64,000 nt of DNA from Clostridioides mangenotii TR (GTDB lineage Bacteria > Bacillota > Clostridia > Peptostreptococcales > Peptostreptococcaceae), in assembly GCF_000498755.1 (NCBI RefSeq), contig NZ_AXUS01000010.1, positions 40,506-104,505 on the forward strand, written 5' to 3'. The notes beneath the pieces were generated by a model that saw only the letters and a program-made list of their open reading frames with translations, was not told the DNA's origin and made no database searches. Position 1 is the first letter of the stretch. Each line of letters opens with the position of its first letter. Shown in pieces: positions 48,323 to 59,099 of this stretch. The translations under genes were made by a program, and so were the position numbers.

Positions 48323-49699
48323 GTGAAAAAGATAGTAATTGCAGGAACTAGCAGTGGAGTTGGAAAGACTACAATATCGCTTGGCATAATGAAGGCGCTT
48401 AAAAATAGAGGTTTAAAGGTTCAACCGTACAAAGTTGGTCCAGATTATATCGATCCATCTTACCACACTTTTATTACGGGTAAACATTCAAGAAATCTCG
48501 ATTCATATATGTTAGATGATGAAAAGATAAAGTATATAGTTGAGGAATCTTCAAAGGATGCTGATATTTCAATAATTGAAGGAGTTATGGGACTTTACGA
48601 TGGATTTGGAACTGATATTGACAACTGTACAACTTCATACACTTCAAAAATATTAAAATCCCCAGTTATACTAGTTATCAATGGAAAAGCGATGGGAGCT
48701 TCAAGTGCTGCAACTGTCATGGGGTATCAACAAATAGATAAAAGTGTTGATATTATAGGTGTTATAGTAAATAACGTAAATACAGAGAGCCACTTTAGTA
48801 TAGTAAAAGAATCAATAGAGAAATACTGTAATGTAGAGGTTCTTGGATACTTACCTCCAAATAATGCACTCTCATTGGAGAGCAGACATTTAGGGTTGAT
48901 ACCTAGTATGGAAATAGAGTCTCTAGAGAAAAAATTAGATATACTATCAGATGAGATAGAAAAATATGTTGACCTTGACAGAATATTAGAGATTTCAGAA
49001 AGCGAATCTATTACAAGTGGATATGATTTGGAAAAAGTTGTTGATTCATATGGATTGAGAGAATGTGCAGAAGGAAAAACTATAGCAGTTGGTTTTGATA
49101 AGGCATTTAACTTTTACTACAGAGAAAATATAGATCTTCTTGAAAAAATAGGTCTTAATGTAGTATTTTTCAGTCCTCTAAATGATGAAGTGGTTCCAAA
49201 AGCAGATTATATTTACATCGGCGGAGGTTTTCCTGAGATTTATGCAAAAGAGATATATTTAAATGAAAGCATGAGAAAATCAATACTGGACTCACACAAG
49301 AAAGGAACTCCGATATACGCTGAATGCGGGGGTCTTATGTATTTAGGCGGAAGTCTGACAGATTTAGATGGTACAAACTACGAGATGGTAGGAATTTTCG
49401 AAGGAACTAGTGAGATGACTAACTCCTTAAAGCGATTTGGGTACTGTTATGGCATAGCAAAATTAGATACTGCTTTGTCTAAAAAGGGAGAAGTGATAAA
49501 AGGGCATGAATTTCATCACTCGACATTTGAAAGTGAAGAAATATGTGCTTATACCATGATAAAGGAAAGAGATGGCAAAAAGATATCAGAGTGGGACGGT
49601 GGATACAGCAAGGGCAATACTTTAGCTACATATTTACATACACACTTTTACGACAATATAGATTGCTTAAAAAATTTTTTACTAAGAGGAAAAAAATAA
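48323..49699 (+). CDS. cbiA: Cobyrinate a,c-diamide synthase
   Basis: The 458-residue protein has the ATP motif AGTSSGVGKTTISLGIMKAL, the VGPDYIDPSYH block and a C-terminal amidotransferase site YAECGGLMYLGG. It amidates the a and c side chains. GGGGTTAG precedes its GTG start. It lies 48 bases after cbiP. Confidence 0.95.
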   Translation: MKKIVIAGTSSGVGKTTISLGIMKALKNRGLKVQPYKVGPDYIDPSYHTFITGKHSRNLDSYMLDDEKIKYIVEESSKDADISIIEGVMGLYDGFGTDIDNCTTSYTSKILKSPVILVINGKAMGASSAATVMGYQQIDKSVDIIGVIVNNVNTESHFSIVKESIEKYCNVEVLGYLPPNNALSLESRHLGLIPSMEIESLEKKLDILSDEIEKYVDLDRILEISESESITSGYDLEKVVDSYGLRECAEGKTIAVGFDKAFNFYYRENIDLLEKIGLNVVFFSPLNDEVVPKADYIYIGGGFPEIYAKEIYLNESMRKSILDSHKKGTPIYAECGGLMYLGGSLTDLDGTNYEMVGIFEGTSEMTNSLKRFGYCYGIAKLDTALSKKGEVIKGHEFHHSTFESEEICAYTMIKERDGKKISEWDGGYSKGNTLATYLHTHFYDNIDCLKNFLLRGKK

Positions 49700-49700
49700 A

Positions 49701-50648
49701 ATGAATTTAACATCTATTTACTTAGGATATATAGTTGATTTAATTGTAGGGGATCCTTACTCATTTCCCCATCCGGTGAAGTATATAGGAAAACTTATAA
49801 AAGTCCTAGAGAATTTTGTAAGAAGGCTTTTTAAAACAGATGAAGACCTTAAAATAGGAGGATTTATACTGTGCATTGCCACAGTTCTTACAACTTACAT
49901 CGTAACTTATTTGATAGTTAGGTTATTTAATTTTAATTCTGTATTGTATATTCTGATAAACGGAATTATTATTTACACTACATTTGCTACAAAGTGCCTT
50001 AAAGATGAAGCTGTAAAAGTTTACGAAGTACTTAAAACTGGAGATATTGAAAAGTCTAGAATTCAATTATCATATATAGTAGGTAGAGATACAACCAATC
50101 TAAGTGAAAAAGAAATCATAAGGGCCACTGTTGAAACTGTTGCAGAGAACACAGTCGACGGAATAATGTCTCCTATGTTCTACGCATTTATAGGTGGAGC
50201 TCCACTTGCAATGGCGTATAAAGCTGTAAATACTCTGGACTCCACTGTAGGATATAAAAACGAAAAGTACATAAACTTAGGATTTGCATCTGCTAAACTC
50301 GATGATATCGCAAACTATATTCCTGCTAGATTATCAGTATTATTTATTCCAATCGCAAGCTTTATTTTAGGTTATAACCTAAAGGATAGCTTTAAAATAG
50401 GCATAAGGGACAGAAAAAATCATAAGAGTCCGAACTGTGCATTTTCAGAAGGTGCAGTTGCAGGGGCCTTGGGAGTTCAACTAGGTGGAACTAACGTTTA
50501 TTTTGGAAAAGAAGTGTATAAGCCAACAATTGGAGATAAAGTAAACGAAATTGAAGACAAGAATATAGTAGATACTAACAGAATTATGTACATGTCATCT
50601 TTTGTATCATTGTTGGTATTTACAGGAATATATATTTTAATTAATTAG
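49701..50648 (+). CDS. cbiB: Adenosylcobinamide-phosphate synthase
   Basis: The 315-residue membrane protein has about six helices and the CbiB motifs LIVGDPYSFPHPVKYIG, VAENTVDGIMSP and HKSPNCAFSEGAVAGALG. It attaches aminopropanol (or its phosphate) to cobyric acid. It starts one base after cbiA. Confidence 0.94.
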   Translation: MNLTSIYLGYIVDLIVGDPYSFPHPVKYIGKLIKVLENFVRRLFKTDEDLKIGGFILCIATVLTTYIVTYLIVRLFNFNSVLYILINGIIIYTTFATKCLKDEAVKVYEVLKTGDIEKSRIQLSYIVGRDTTNLSEKEIIRATVETVAENTVDGIMSPMFYAFIGGAPLAMAYKAVNTLDSTVGYKNEKYINLGFASAKLDDIANYIPARLSVLFIPIASFILGYNLKDSFKIGIRDRKNHKSPNCAFSEGAVAGALGVQLGGTNVYFGKEVYKPTIGDKVNEIEDKNIVDTNRIMYMSSFVSLLVFTGIYILIN

Positions 50649-50658
50649 AGGTGTTCAG

Positions 50659-51726
50659 ATGAAAGATTTAGGGCATGGAGCTGACATAAACAGTTTGGCA
50701 AAACTTTATAACAAGGATCCAAGAAATATAATAGATTTTAGTTCAAATATAAATCCAAATATTATCAAGGATTTAGAAAAACATGTATATGAAGGGTTTA
50801 AACTTTGTAAGAGCTATCCAGATATAGACTATCAAAACCTGAGAAATAATATATCCGATTATCTGGACGTAGATTCTAAATACATAATTCCCGGCAATGG
50901 TGCGACTGAAATTATCTATTTACTTATGAAATCTATAGGTAGACGACTTGCGGTTCTAAATCCGACATTTTCTGAATATGGAAGATCTGCATATCTTAAT
51001 GGACTTGATGTATTGGATTTGTATTTAGATAAGGACAAGGGATTTAGAGCTGATATAAACCAAGTAGTAGAAAATCTAGACAGATTTGACAGTCTATTTA
51101 TATGCAATCCAAATAATCCAAGTGGAAATGTTCAAGATATATCGAAACTAATGGATATATTGCATAAGAATAATAAACTTCTTATAGTAGATGAAACTTT
51201 TATGGAGTTTGTAGGAGATGAACAAGATTATTCGCTTTTAAAATATGTGGAAAACAATAAGAATTTATTTATAATTAAGGCAGCTACAAAATTCTTTGGC
51301 CTTCCTGGTCTTAGATTAGGCTATGGAATAACTAGCAATAATGAAATTTTGGAAAGAATATATAAATTCAAAGAACCTTGGACTATAAACTCAATCGCTG
51401 ATCATTTGTCAAATTATATATTCAGTGACAAAGGTTACATACAACAGAGCAAACTAGATGGTAGATATGAAAGAGAGTTTTTATTTGAAGGGTTAAAAGG
51501 TATCGAAAATATAGAAGTATACGATTCTGATACAAACTTTATACTAATCAAATTAATAAATAAAAGGTCAAATCAAGTAAAAGTAGAAATGTTCAAAGAC
51601 CACAGCATTTTAATTAGAGATGCGTCAAACTTTAAAGGTTTAGACGACTCGTTTATAAGGATAGCTGTAAAATCTCGTGAAGACAATTTGAGAGTTATAA
51701 AATCATTAGAAAGAGTTGTGGGTTAA
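50659..51726 (+). CDS. cobD: Threonine-phosphate decarboxylase
   Basis: The 355-residue PLP aminotransferase-fold enzyme starts GHGADINSLAKLY and has the cofactor lysine region IIKAATKFFGLPGLRLGYGI and CNPNNPSGNV. It makes (R)-1-amino-2-propanol phosphate from threonine phosphate. GAGGTG precedes the ATG. The neighbour pduX supplies its substrate. Confidence 0.93.
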   Translation: MKDLGHGADINSLAKLYNKDPRNIIDFSSNINPNIIKDLEKHVYEGFKLCKSYPDIDYQNLRNNISDYLDVDSKYIIPGNGATEIIYLLMKSIGRRLAVLNPTFSEYGRSAYLNGLDVLDLYLDKDKGFRADINQVVENLDRFDSLFICNPNNPSGNVQDISKLMDILHKNNKLLIVDETFMEFVGDEQDYSLLKYVENNKNLFIIKAATKFFGLPGLRLGYGITSNNEILERIYKFKEPWTINSIADHLSNYIFSDKGYIQQSKLDGRYEREFLFEGLKGIENIEVYDSDTNFILIKLINKRSNQVKVEMFKDHSILIRDASNFKGLDDSFIRIAVKSREDNLRVIKSLERVVG

Positions 51727-51728
51727 AT

Positions 51729-52625
51729 ATGAAATCTAATGGAATGTATCCTGCTTCATGTGGGGAATTAGTACAGGGATTATTGGGAAATACAGAGTTT
51801 TTATGTTCGTATGCTGTAGATTTGTTCTCTCATGTAGTTATTGAAGAAAAGCTCGAAAATATTAATACTATTAGCTCGAATACACAAAAATCTAGAGAAG
51901 CTATTGAGAAAGTATTTGATAGATTTTCTCTTCCAGTAAAGGATACCGAGAATATATCAATAGATATATTTAGCAGTATTCCAACAGCAAAGGGAATGGC
52001 TAGTTCTACTGCAGATATTGGCGCCACAATAATGGCGACGCTTGCACTTATAAATAAAACAATGAGTGATGAGGAAATATCTAGGTTGGCGGCGGAGATA
52101 GAACCTACCGATTCAACGCTTATTAAGTCTAATTGTATATTCGATCCACTTACTGGAGAGGTAGAGAAAGATCTTGGATTTTTGGAAAATTGTAAGGTAG
52201 TAGTTCTAGAACCAGAAGAGATACTTTTAACTTCGAAAACTAGAGGACTTAAAGATTACTATTATAAGAAAAAATCGAATAGAAAGACCACTGAAGAGGC
52301 ATTTTTATTGTTAGAACAAGGGTTTAAAGATAGTGACTTGAAACTTATAGGGCAAGCATGCAATATGAGCAGTTTGGCAAATGAAAATATACACAAGAAA
52401 GCTCATCTCGAAAAAATAATGGAGATTTCAAATAGATATGAGGGTTACGGAGTAAATGTAGCTCACAGCGGTACTGTAGTAGGTATCTTACTAGATGAAG
52501 ATATGGATGAAAGTATAATTATCGACAGAATAGTGAGAGAAAATATCAACTCGGTATATAAAAACATATACACATTAAAAATAATAGCAGGTGGCGCAAA
52601 GGGGGACAAAAATGGACTATATTAA
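51729..52625 (+). CDS. pduX: L-threonine kinase (PduX-like)
   Basis: The 298-residue GHMP-kinase-fold protein opens with PASCGELVQGLLGNTEF and has the ATP motif PTAKGMASSTADIGAT. It phosphorylates threonine for CobD. It starts three bases after cobD and overlaps cbiC by 14 bases. GHMP kinases are diverse, but the position between cobD and cbiC supports PduX. Confidence 0.9.
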   Translation: MKSNGMYPASCGELVQGLLGNTEFLCSYAVDLFSHVVIEEKLENINTISSNTQKSREAIEKVFDRFSLPVKDTENISIDIFSSIPTAKGMASSTADIGATIMATLALINKTMSDEEISRLAAEIEPTDSTLIKSNCIFDPLTGEVEKDLGFLENCKVVVLEPEEILLTSKTRGLKDYYYKKKSNRKTTEEAFLLLEQGFKDSDLKLIGQACNMSSLANENIHKKAHLEKIMEISNRYEGYGVNVAHSGTVVGILLDEDMDESIIIDRIVRENINSVYKNIYTLKIIAGGAKGDKNGLY

Positions 52626-53244
52626 AAATCCAATGAAGATAGAAGATAGAAGTTTCGAGATTATACAGGAGATAATCGATGAGATTAGACCTGATTATAA
52701 GTTTGTAAATGAACTTGAAGAAAAGATAATAAAACGTGCAATTCATACTACAGCTGATTTTGATTATCTGGATATACTGGAAATTTCAAAAACTGCAGTG
52801 GATAAAATAGTAGACTCTTTAAAAAATCAGGCGACAGTTTACACAGATACAAATATGGCGCTAAGTGGAATAAACAAGCGAAGACTAGATGCGTTAGGGT
52901 GCGAATATAGATGCTTAGTAGCTGAAGAGGAAACTCACAAAATAGCTAAAGAAAAAGGTATAACTCGTTCGATGGCTGCAGTTGAAATAGCTGCGAAAGA
53001 CCCGGGTAGAAAGATATTTGTACTTGGAAATGCTCCAACAGCCCTATTTAAAATAATTGAGATGAACAATGAAGGCAATCTTGGATTTGATGCAGTTGTG
53101 GGAGTGCCAGTTGGATTTGTAGGAGCGGCAGAGTCTAAGGACGAGCTTGCTAAAACTGATATTCCATACATTATATCTAGAGGAAGAAAAGGTGGAAGTA
53201 ACTTAGCAGCGGCAATTGTAAATGCGATACTATACAATATTTAG
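52612..53244 (+). CDS. cbiC: Precorrin-8X / cobalt-precorrin-8 methylmutase
   Basis: The 210-residue protein has the catalytic His in KRAIHTTADFDY, the TDTNMALSGIN segment, and the end motif VVGVPVGFVGAAESKDEL. It moves the C-11 methyl to C-12 to give cobyrinate. The ATG at 52612 follows AAAGGGGG; the upstream GTG at 52591 is inside pduX. Confidence 0.95.
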   Translation: MDYIKNPMKIEDRSFEIIQEIIDEIRPDYKFVNELEEKIIKRAIHTTADFDYLDILEISKTAVDKIVDSLKNQATVYTDTNMALSGINKRRLDALGCEYRCLVAEEETHKIAKEKGITRSMAAVEIAAKDPGRKIFVLGNAPTALFKIIEMNNEGNLGFDAVVGVPVGFVGAAESKDELAKTDIPYIISRGRKGGSNLAAAIVNAILYNI

Positions 53245-53252
53245 GTGATTAT

Positions 53253-54410
53253 ATGGAAGAGTTTGTATACATTGATGGCAAGAAATACAGAAGAGGATAT
53301 ACCACTGGTTCAACAGCTGCTGGAGCATCAAAAGCTGCGACCTATATGCTTTTAACTAGAAGCAAAATAGATTCTATCAAAATTGATACTCCAAAGGGAA
53401 TAGAACTAGATTTAGTAGTAGAAAATGTAATAATTGAAGAAAATTTCGCCGAATGCTCAATAAAAAAAGACGGTGGAGATGATATAGATGCAACACATAC
53501 TATGGATATATTTTCGAAAGCTGAAATAGTAGAAAAAGGTTGTGAAGAAGAATCTGTAATTATCTGTGGGGGCAAGGGGATAGGTGTAGTAACTAAAAAA
53601 GGACTGAGTGTAGGAGTTGGAAAGCCTGCAATAAACCCTATTCCGTTAAAGATGATACGAAGTGAAGTAGAAAAAGTTATTTCTGAATTTGAGGAAGGTA
53701 TTTTGCCAAAATCTAAGGCTGTTAGGTTGACTATATCAGCTCCAAAAGGTGAAGAGGTAGCTAAGAAAACTTTTAACCCTAGATTGGGCATCGTCGGCGG
53801 TATATCAATACTAGGTACAACTGGAATAGTAGAACCGATGAGTGATGAAGGTTGGAAAAAATCTCTATCTATAGAACTTCAAATGAAGAAAGAGCAGGGA
53901 ATAGACAAGGTTATATTTGTTCCAGGGAATCACGGAGAACAGTTTGTTTCAGAGCATTATTCTTTAAACCCACATTTTGTTATTAGAACAAGCAATTTCA
54001 TTGGATATATGCTTAAAGAAGCTCAACGCATGGGTTTTAAAAAGATATTTATGGCAGGTCATATTGGAAAGTTTATAAAGCTATCTGCAGGGATTTTTAA
54101 TACGCACAGTAAAATTGCGGATGCTAGAAACGAAATTTTGATATCTAACTTAGCGCTTATGAAGGCACCATATTCTTTATTAGAAGAAATAGACAAGTGC
54201 GTTACATCAGAGGAAGCTATAGACATAATAAACGAAGCTAATCTTTCAGAAGTATTCGATATCATATGTAATAAGTGCAAGAATAGAGTTTTAGAATACT
54301 TAAATGACAATGAAGACAGCATAGATGTAGAGGTGGTTATCTTTTCTATGGATAAGACTCTTTTAGGTAAATCGAGTGAAGTTGAAAAATTAGCGGAGGT
54401 GTTTAGATGA
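53253..54410 (+). CDS. cbiD: Cobalt-precorrin-5B C1-methyltransferase
   Basis: The 385-residue protein has the CbiD hallmarks KYRRGYTTGSTAAGASKAA, KKDGGDDIDATHT and GGISILGTTGIVEPMS. It methylates C-1 in the anaerobic route. The ATG follows TAGGTGATT. It overlaps cbiE by 4 bases. Confidence 0.95.
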   Translation: MEEFVYIDGKKYRRGYTTGSTAAGASKAATYMLLTRSKIDSIKIDTPKGIELDLVVENVIIEENFAECSIKKDGGDDIDATHTMDIFSKAEIVEKGCEEESVIICGGKGIGVVTKKGLSVGVGKPAINPIPLKMIRSEVEKVISEFEEGILPKSKAVRLTISAPKGEEVAKKTFNPRLGIVGGISILGTTGIVEPMSDEGWKKSLSIELQMKKEQGIDKVIFVPGNHGEQFVSEHYSLNPHFVIRTSNFIGYMLKEAQRMGFKKIFMAGHIGKFIKLSAGIFNTHSKIADARNEILISNLALMKAPYSLLEEIDKCVTSEEAIDIINEANLSEVFDIICNKCKNRVLEYLNDNEDSIDVEVVIFSMDKTLLGKSSEVEKLAEVFR

Positions 54411-55027
54411 TAAATATCATCGGTCTAGGGCCTGGAAAATTTGACTATATAACTAAAATTGGTGAAAATATAATTAAAAACTCCGATATAGTAATTGGAG
54501 GAAAGAGAAATCTAGGATCTATAGAGGGCTTTACTGGAGAAAAATTAGAGATAACAAACAATCTTAAAGATATAGTAGAGCACATAAATAAGAATAAAAA
54601 TAAAGAAATTTCTATAATAGCATCTGGCGATCCTTCAATCTACGGCATAGCCAAATATATAGTGAAAAATATAGATAGTGAAAGCATATCAGATGATGTA
54701 AATATTATATCTGGAATAAGTTCTATGCAGTATATTTTTTCTAAGATATATATCGATATGAACGATCTATATATAACTAGCAGTCACGGTAAAGAACCGA
54801 ATTTTGACTATATATTATCTCATAAGAAGGTCTGCATGGTAACTGACAAAAACATAGGACCTAGAGAGATAAGTAAAGAAATAATGAAAAGGGGACTTAA
54901 GAAAACTGTAGTAGTAGGTGAAAATATGTCCTATGACAACGAACGTATAACAGTTGGAAGTCCGCAAGAAATATTAAAAAAAGAAAATTACGATATGAAT
55001 GTAGTGGTGATATTAGATGAAGAATAG
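54407..55027 (+). CDS. cbiE: Cobalt-precorrin-7 C5-methyltransferase
   Basis: The 206-residue SAM-dependent tetrapyrrole methylase starts INIIGLGPGKFDYIT and has ASGDPSIYGIAK and SGISSMQYIFSKI. With CbiT it adds the C-5 and C-15 methyls; the two are separate genes here, overlapping by 11 bases, rather than the fused CobL form. Confidence 0.94.
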   Translation: MINIIGLGPGKFDYITKIGENIIKNSDIVIGGKRNLGSIEGFTGEKLEITNNLKDIVEHINKNKNKEISIIASGDPSIYGIAKYIVKNIDSESISDDVNIISGISSMQYIFSKIYIDMNDLYITSSHGKEPNFDYILSHKKVCMVTDKNIGPREISKEIMKRGLKKTVVVGENMSYDNERITVGSPQEILKKENYDMNVVVILDEE

Positions 55028-55619
55028 TGAATTTATAACGGGTAGAGTACCCATAACAAAAGAAGAAGTAAGAGCAATATCTATTAGCAAACTGGATTTA
55101 GCTAAGGCAAAAGTCTTTTTGGATGTAGGCGCAGGTACAGGTAGCGTTTGTGTTGAGGCAGCAGTAAATTATCCTAATTTACAGGTGTTAGCTATTGAGA
55201 GAGATGGAGATGCGGTAGATCTTATAAATAAAAATATAGAGAAGTTCGAAATAAAAAATACGACACTTATTGAAGGATACGCTCCTTTGAAGGCAGATGA
55301 AATAGATGGTGGTTTAGGTGTTACAAAGTATTTTGAAACAAATGGAACAATAGATTCTATATTTTTAGGTGGAACAGGTGGAAATTTAGAGGATATAATT
55401 TTATGGTCTAAAAATCTACTTAAAGAAGATGGTAAAATTGTTGCCAACTTTATAATAGTCGATACTTTTAATTCAGCGCTTAATTTGTTTAGAAAGCATG
55501 GATTCAAAAATATAGATGTTAGCGTTTTAAATGTTTCTAAACTAGAGAAACTTGGAAGAGGAGAGTATTTCAAACCTCTGAATCCTATATATATAATTTC
55601 TTGTGAAAAAGGAGAGTAG
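55017..55619 (+). CDS. cbiT: Cobalt-precorrin-6B C15-methyltransferase (decarboxylating)
   Basis: The 200-residue class I SAM methyltransferase has the motif [17 protein letters not shown] and the CbiT start [15 protein letters not shown]. It methylates C-15 and removes the C-12 acetate carboxyl group. It overlaps cbiE at its start. Its end lies just before cbiF. Confidence 0.94.
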   Translation: MKNSEFITGRVPITKEEVRAISISKLDLAKAKVFLDVGAGTGSVCVEAAVNYPNLQVLAIERDGDAVDLINKNIEKFEIKNTTLIEGYAPLKADEIDGGLGVTKYFETNGTIDSIFLGGTGGNLEDIILWSKNLLKEDGKIVANFIIVDTFNSALNLFRKHGFKNIDVSVLNVSKLEKLGRGEYFKPLNPIYIISCEKGE

Positions 55620-55623
55620 TAAT

Positions 55624-56376
55624 ATGTCAAAAGTACATTTCGTAGGGGCAGGGCCTGGTGATAAAGAGCTTATAACTCTGAAAGGATATAAACTTCTTAG
55701 CACTGCAGATATAGTTATTTACGCTGGATCTCTTGTTAATCCAGAGTTACTAGACTACTGTAAAGAAGGTTGTGAAATTCACAATAGTGCATCGATGGAT
55801 CTTCAGGAGATAATAGATGTAATGAAATACGGAACTGACAACAATAAATCTGTAGTTAGACTTCAGACTGGAGATTTTTCTATATACGGTTCAATAAGAG
55901 AGCAAGTTGAGGAATTAAATAAATTTTCGATAGGATTTGACTGCACGCCAGGTGTGAGTTCTTTCTTGGGAGCAGCATCTGCTATTGGAGTGGAATACAC
56001 AGTACCAGAAGTTTCTCAAAGTGTTGTAATAACAAGAATGGAAGGAAGAACTCCAGTACCAGATAAAGAGTCTTTAGAGTCGTTTGCAAAACACCAAACT
56101 TCTATGGTTATCTTCTTGTCTGTTCAGGAAATTGAAAAGGTAGTTTCTAAATTAGTGAATGGTGGATATCCAGCAGAAACGCCAGTAGCAGTCGTATACA
56201 AAGCTACATGGGCTGATGAAAAAGTTGTAAAAGGGACATTAGAAAACATAGCTGAATTAGTTAGAGAAAATGGTATAAACAAAACTGCTCTAATAATGGT
56301 TGGAAATTTCTTAGGAGATCACTATTATAACTCTAAACTATATGCTAAGGACTTTAAGCATGAATACAGAAAATAA
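55624..56376 (+). CDS. cbiF: Cobalt-precorrin-4 C11-methyltransferase
   Basis: The 250-residue methylase starts [19 protein letters not shown] and has [12 protein letters not shown] and [14 protein letters not shown]. It methylates C-11. ATG at 55624 follows AAGGAGAG; the longer frame from 55603 would run into cbiT. It overlaps cbiG by 17 bases. Confidence 0.95.
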   Translation: MSKVHFVGAGPGDKELITLKGYKLLSTADIVIYAGSLVNPELLDYCKEGCEIHNSASMDLQEIIDVMKYGTDNNKSVVRLQTGDFSIYGSIREQVEELNKFSIGFDCTPGVSSFLGAASAIGVEYTVPEVSQSVVITRMEGRTPVPDKESLESFAKHQTSMVIFLSVQEIEKVVSKLVNGGYPAETPVAVVYKATWADEKVVKGTLENIAELVRENGINKTALIMVGNFLGDHYYNSKLYAKDFKHEYRK

Positions 56377-57601
56377 AACTGCGATCTTAGCTATAACCGA
56401 AAATGGTAGAAATCTAGCAATAAAAATTTCTGATTTATTAGGCGGTTGTGATATTTACTTTAAGAAGAGCAAAAGCAACATATCTAAAGAATATTTAACA
56501 GAGAATATAAAAGATTTAAAATGCGAAAAAGATTCTAATAATAAAAATAATTTTTTTATCATAGAAAAAAGCTTTAAAGAGTTTGTAGGAAATGTATTTG
56601 CAAAGTATGAGAATATAGTATTTATTATGGCAACAGGTATTGTTGTTAGAAGTATCGCTCCTTACATTGAGAGTAAGTTTTATGATCCTGCTATCTTGGT
56701 AATGGATGAACATGGAAAAAATATAATAAGTATGCTGAGTGGTCATATGGGTGGTGCAAATGAACTTACACATAAAATATGTGAACTAATTGAAGCTAAT
56801 CCTATAATTACAACAGCCACAGATGTAAATAGGAAATCTTCTCTAGATATGATAGCTAAAAAGTTAAATGCTCACGTAGATAATTTTAGAGACAATGTAA
56901 AAGATGTTAATTCGCTTTTAGTAAATAACAAGCCTGTTGGAATATATGTAGATGGCGACTATAATATTGATTTAAGAGGTTTTGAAATTTTGAATACAAG
57001 TAAACAAAATGATAAAAATAAATCTGAATATAAATTGGTTCCACGTGGAGTTTTAAAAAATGAGCTGAATTCAAAACCAGATATATTTAGAAAAATTGTA
57101 GTTGTAACAGATAAAAAAACTATAGATATCGAAAAAGATATAAGTGAAGAAACGAAGATAAAAATAAAAAATATAAATAATGATGAAAGCAATTTATCAG
57201 AAGCTGATTTTATAAAAGTTGTACCTAGAGATATTGTAGTTGGAATTGGCTGTAGAAGGGATACTTCATCAAAAATTATGTACGAGTCGTTTGTAAAGTT
57301 TTTAGACTTGAACAACGTAGATATAAATTCAATAGCTAAAGTGGGAAGTATAGAGATTAAAAAAGATGAAAAGGCAATAAATGATTTGGCAAAACATCTA
57401 GAAGTTCCATTTGATACATTTTCATCAGAGGATATATCCAAGGTTGATGAGCTATATGAAAGATCGGAATTTGTAAAAAGGAACGTTGGAGTTTACTCAG
57501 TATCTGAGCCAGTGGCCCATTTAATGAGCGATGGAAATTTAATAATAAATAAACATAAGTACAGCGGAATAACTTTCGCGTTAGGGAGAATAAAATTATG
57601 A
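56360..57601 (+). CDS. cbiG: Cobalt-precorrin 5A hydrolase
   Basis: The 413-residue protein has the CbiG N-terminal region ([23 protein letters not shown]) and the C-terminal cobalamin-synthesis domain starting [12 protein letters not shown]. The two are joined by a charged linker of about 50 residues. It opens the ring and releases acetaldehyde. The ATG at 56360 lies in the cbiF end after AAGGAC. Confidence 0.94.
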   Translation: MNTENKTAILAITENGRNLAIKISDLLGGCDIYFKKSKSNISKEYLTENIKDLKCEKDSNNKNNFFIIEKSFKEFVGNVFAKYENIVFIMATGIVVRSIAPYIESKFYDPAILVMDEHGKNIISMLSGHMGGANELTHKICELIEANPIITTATDVNRKSSLDMIAKKLNAHVDNFRDNVKDVNSLLVNNKPVGIYVDGDYNIDLRGFEILNTSKQNDKNKSEYKLVPRGVLKNELNSKPDIFRKIVVVTDKKTIDIEKDISEETKIKIKNINNDESNLSEADFIKVVPRDIVVGIGCRRDTSSKIMYESFVKFLDLNNVDINSIAKVGSIEIKKDEKAINDLAKHLEVPFDTFSSEDISKVDELYERSEFVKRNVGVYSVSEPVAHLMSDGNLIINKHKYSGITFALGRIKL

Positions 57602-58323
57602 TATATGTAATAGGAATAGGACCGGGGAATAAAGAGTGTATGACACTTGAAGCATTAGAAGCTATTGAAAAATCAAATGCTATAGTTGGATATAAAACTT
57701 ATATAAATTTAATAGAAGACCTTATTGAAGGAAAAGAAGTAATTGAAAATGGGATGAGACAAGAGATAGATAGATGCAAGAGAGCTATTGAAGAAGCTAA
57801 AGAAGGAAAAACAGTAGCCGTTATAAGTAGTGGAGATGCAGGAATATACGGAATGGCAGGGCTTATACTTGAGCTTGTATCTAAGGAAGAAGCTGATATA
57901 GAAGTGAAAGTAGTTCCGGGAATAACTGCAAGTATTGGTGCAGCAGCTTTACTTGGAGCTCCAATAATGCACGACTTCTGCCATATAAGTCTAAGTGATT
58001 TACTAACTCCGTGGGAAGTTATAGAAAAAAGACTTAGATTAGCCGCAGATGCCGACTTTGTAATATGTCTGTACAATGCTAGAAGCAAGGGAAGAAGTGA
58101 ACATCTTAAAAAAGCATTCGACCTTATGAGTGAATTTAAAGGTAAAGACATTCCTGTAGGTATAGTTAAGGATGTAGGTAGAGAAAAACAAGATATACAC
58201 ATTTGCACTTTTGATTCTATGGACTTTGAACGAGTTGATATGACGACTATGGTAGTCATAGGTAACAAATCTACATTTATAGATGGCGATAAAATTATAA
58301 CTCCAAGAGGTTATGTACTATGA
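57598..58323 (+). CDS. cbiH: Cobalt-factor III / precorrin-3B C17-methyltransferase
   Basis: The 241-residue methylase starts [21 protein letters not shown] and has ISSGDAGIYGMAG, VPGITASIGAAALLGAP and the CbiH-typical LSDLLTPWEVIEKRL. It methylates C-17 with ring contraction. It overlaps both neighbours by 4 bases (ATGA). Confidence 0.95.
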   Translation: MIYVIGIGPGNKECMTLEALEAIEKSNAIVGYKTYINLIEDLIEGKEVIENGMRQEIDRCKRAIEEAKEGKTVAVISSGDAGIYGMAGLILELVSKEEADIEVKVVPGITASIGAAALLGAPIMHDFCHISLSDLLTPWEVIEKRLRLAADADFVICLYNARSKGRSEHLKKAFDLMSEFKGKDIPVGIVKDVGREKQDIHICTFDSMDFERVDMTTMVVIGNKSTFIDGDKIITPRGYVL

Positions 58324-59066
58324 TTTTAGTGCTTGGAGGAACATCAGACAGTTTAGAGATATGTGACAAACTTAAATCTATAAATAAAGAGTACACTCTA
58401 TCGGTTACAACTGAGTACGGTAGAGACCTCGCTGAATCACATGCTGAAAATATAATTCTAGGAAAGCTAGATATTAAATCTATGCAGGATTTTATAAAGA
58501 CAAATAAAGTCGATCAGATAATAGATGCAACACATCCTTATGCTGTAGAAGTTTCAAAGAACGCAATAGAGTGCACAAAAGCACTTAGCGTTAACTATTT
58601 AAGATACGAGAGAAAATCTTTGATAGAACAAATTAAATATAAAAATATACACATAGTGGATACTCTTGAAGACGCTTGTGATGTAGCGGATAGATTGGGA
58701 AAAAATATTTTTATTGGAACAGGAAGCAAAAATTTAGGCGTTTATGTAAAACGACTTGAAGATAAGAACCTGATAGCCAGAGTTTTGCCGACAAGTGAGG
58801 TTATAATTAGTTGTGAAGAGCTTGGATTGAATGCAGATAATATAATTGCTATGAAGGGTCCTTTCAGCAAGAGTATTAATGAAGAGACATATAAACATTA
58901 CAATATAGATTTATTGATTACCAAAGAAAGTGGAATTGCCGGTGGATTTTTGGAAAAAATAGATGCGTGCGAAACACTAGGTATACCAGCTGTGATAATA
59001 AGAAGATCTACAATAAAATATCCAAACGTAATAAATAATATATGCGAAATGACAAAATCAATATAG
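58320..59066 (+). CDS. cbiJ: Cobalt-precorrin-6A reductase
   Basis: The 248-residue protein opens ILVLGGTSDSLEICDKL and has DATHPYAVEVSKNAIE and IGTGSKNLGVYV, the CbiJ/CobK family pattern. It reduces a double bond of the macrocycle using NAD(P)H. It overlaps cbiH by 4 bases. Confidence 0.94.
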   Translation: MILVLGGTSDSLEICDKLKSINKEYTLSVTTEYGRDLAESHAENIILGKLDIKSMQDFIKTNKVDQIIDATHPYAVEVSKNAIECTKALSVNYLRYERKSLIEQIKYKNIHIVDTLEDACDVADRLGKNIFIGTGSKNLGVYVKRLEDKNLIARVLPTSEVIISCEELGLNADNIIAMKGPFSKSINEETYKHYNIDLLITKESGIAGGFLEKIDACETLGIPAVIIRRSTIKYPNVINNICEMTKSI

Positions 59067-59099
59067 ATGAGATAAAAAATAAAACTTCGGAGGTAATGT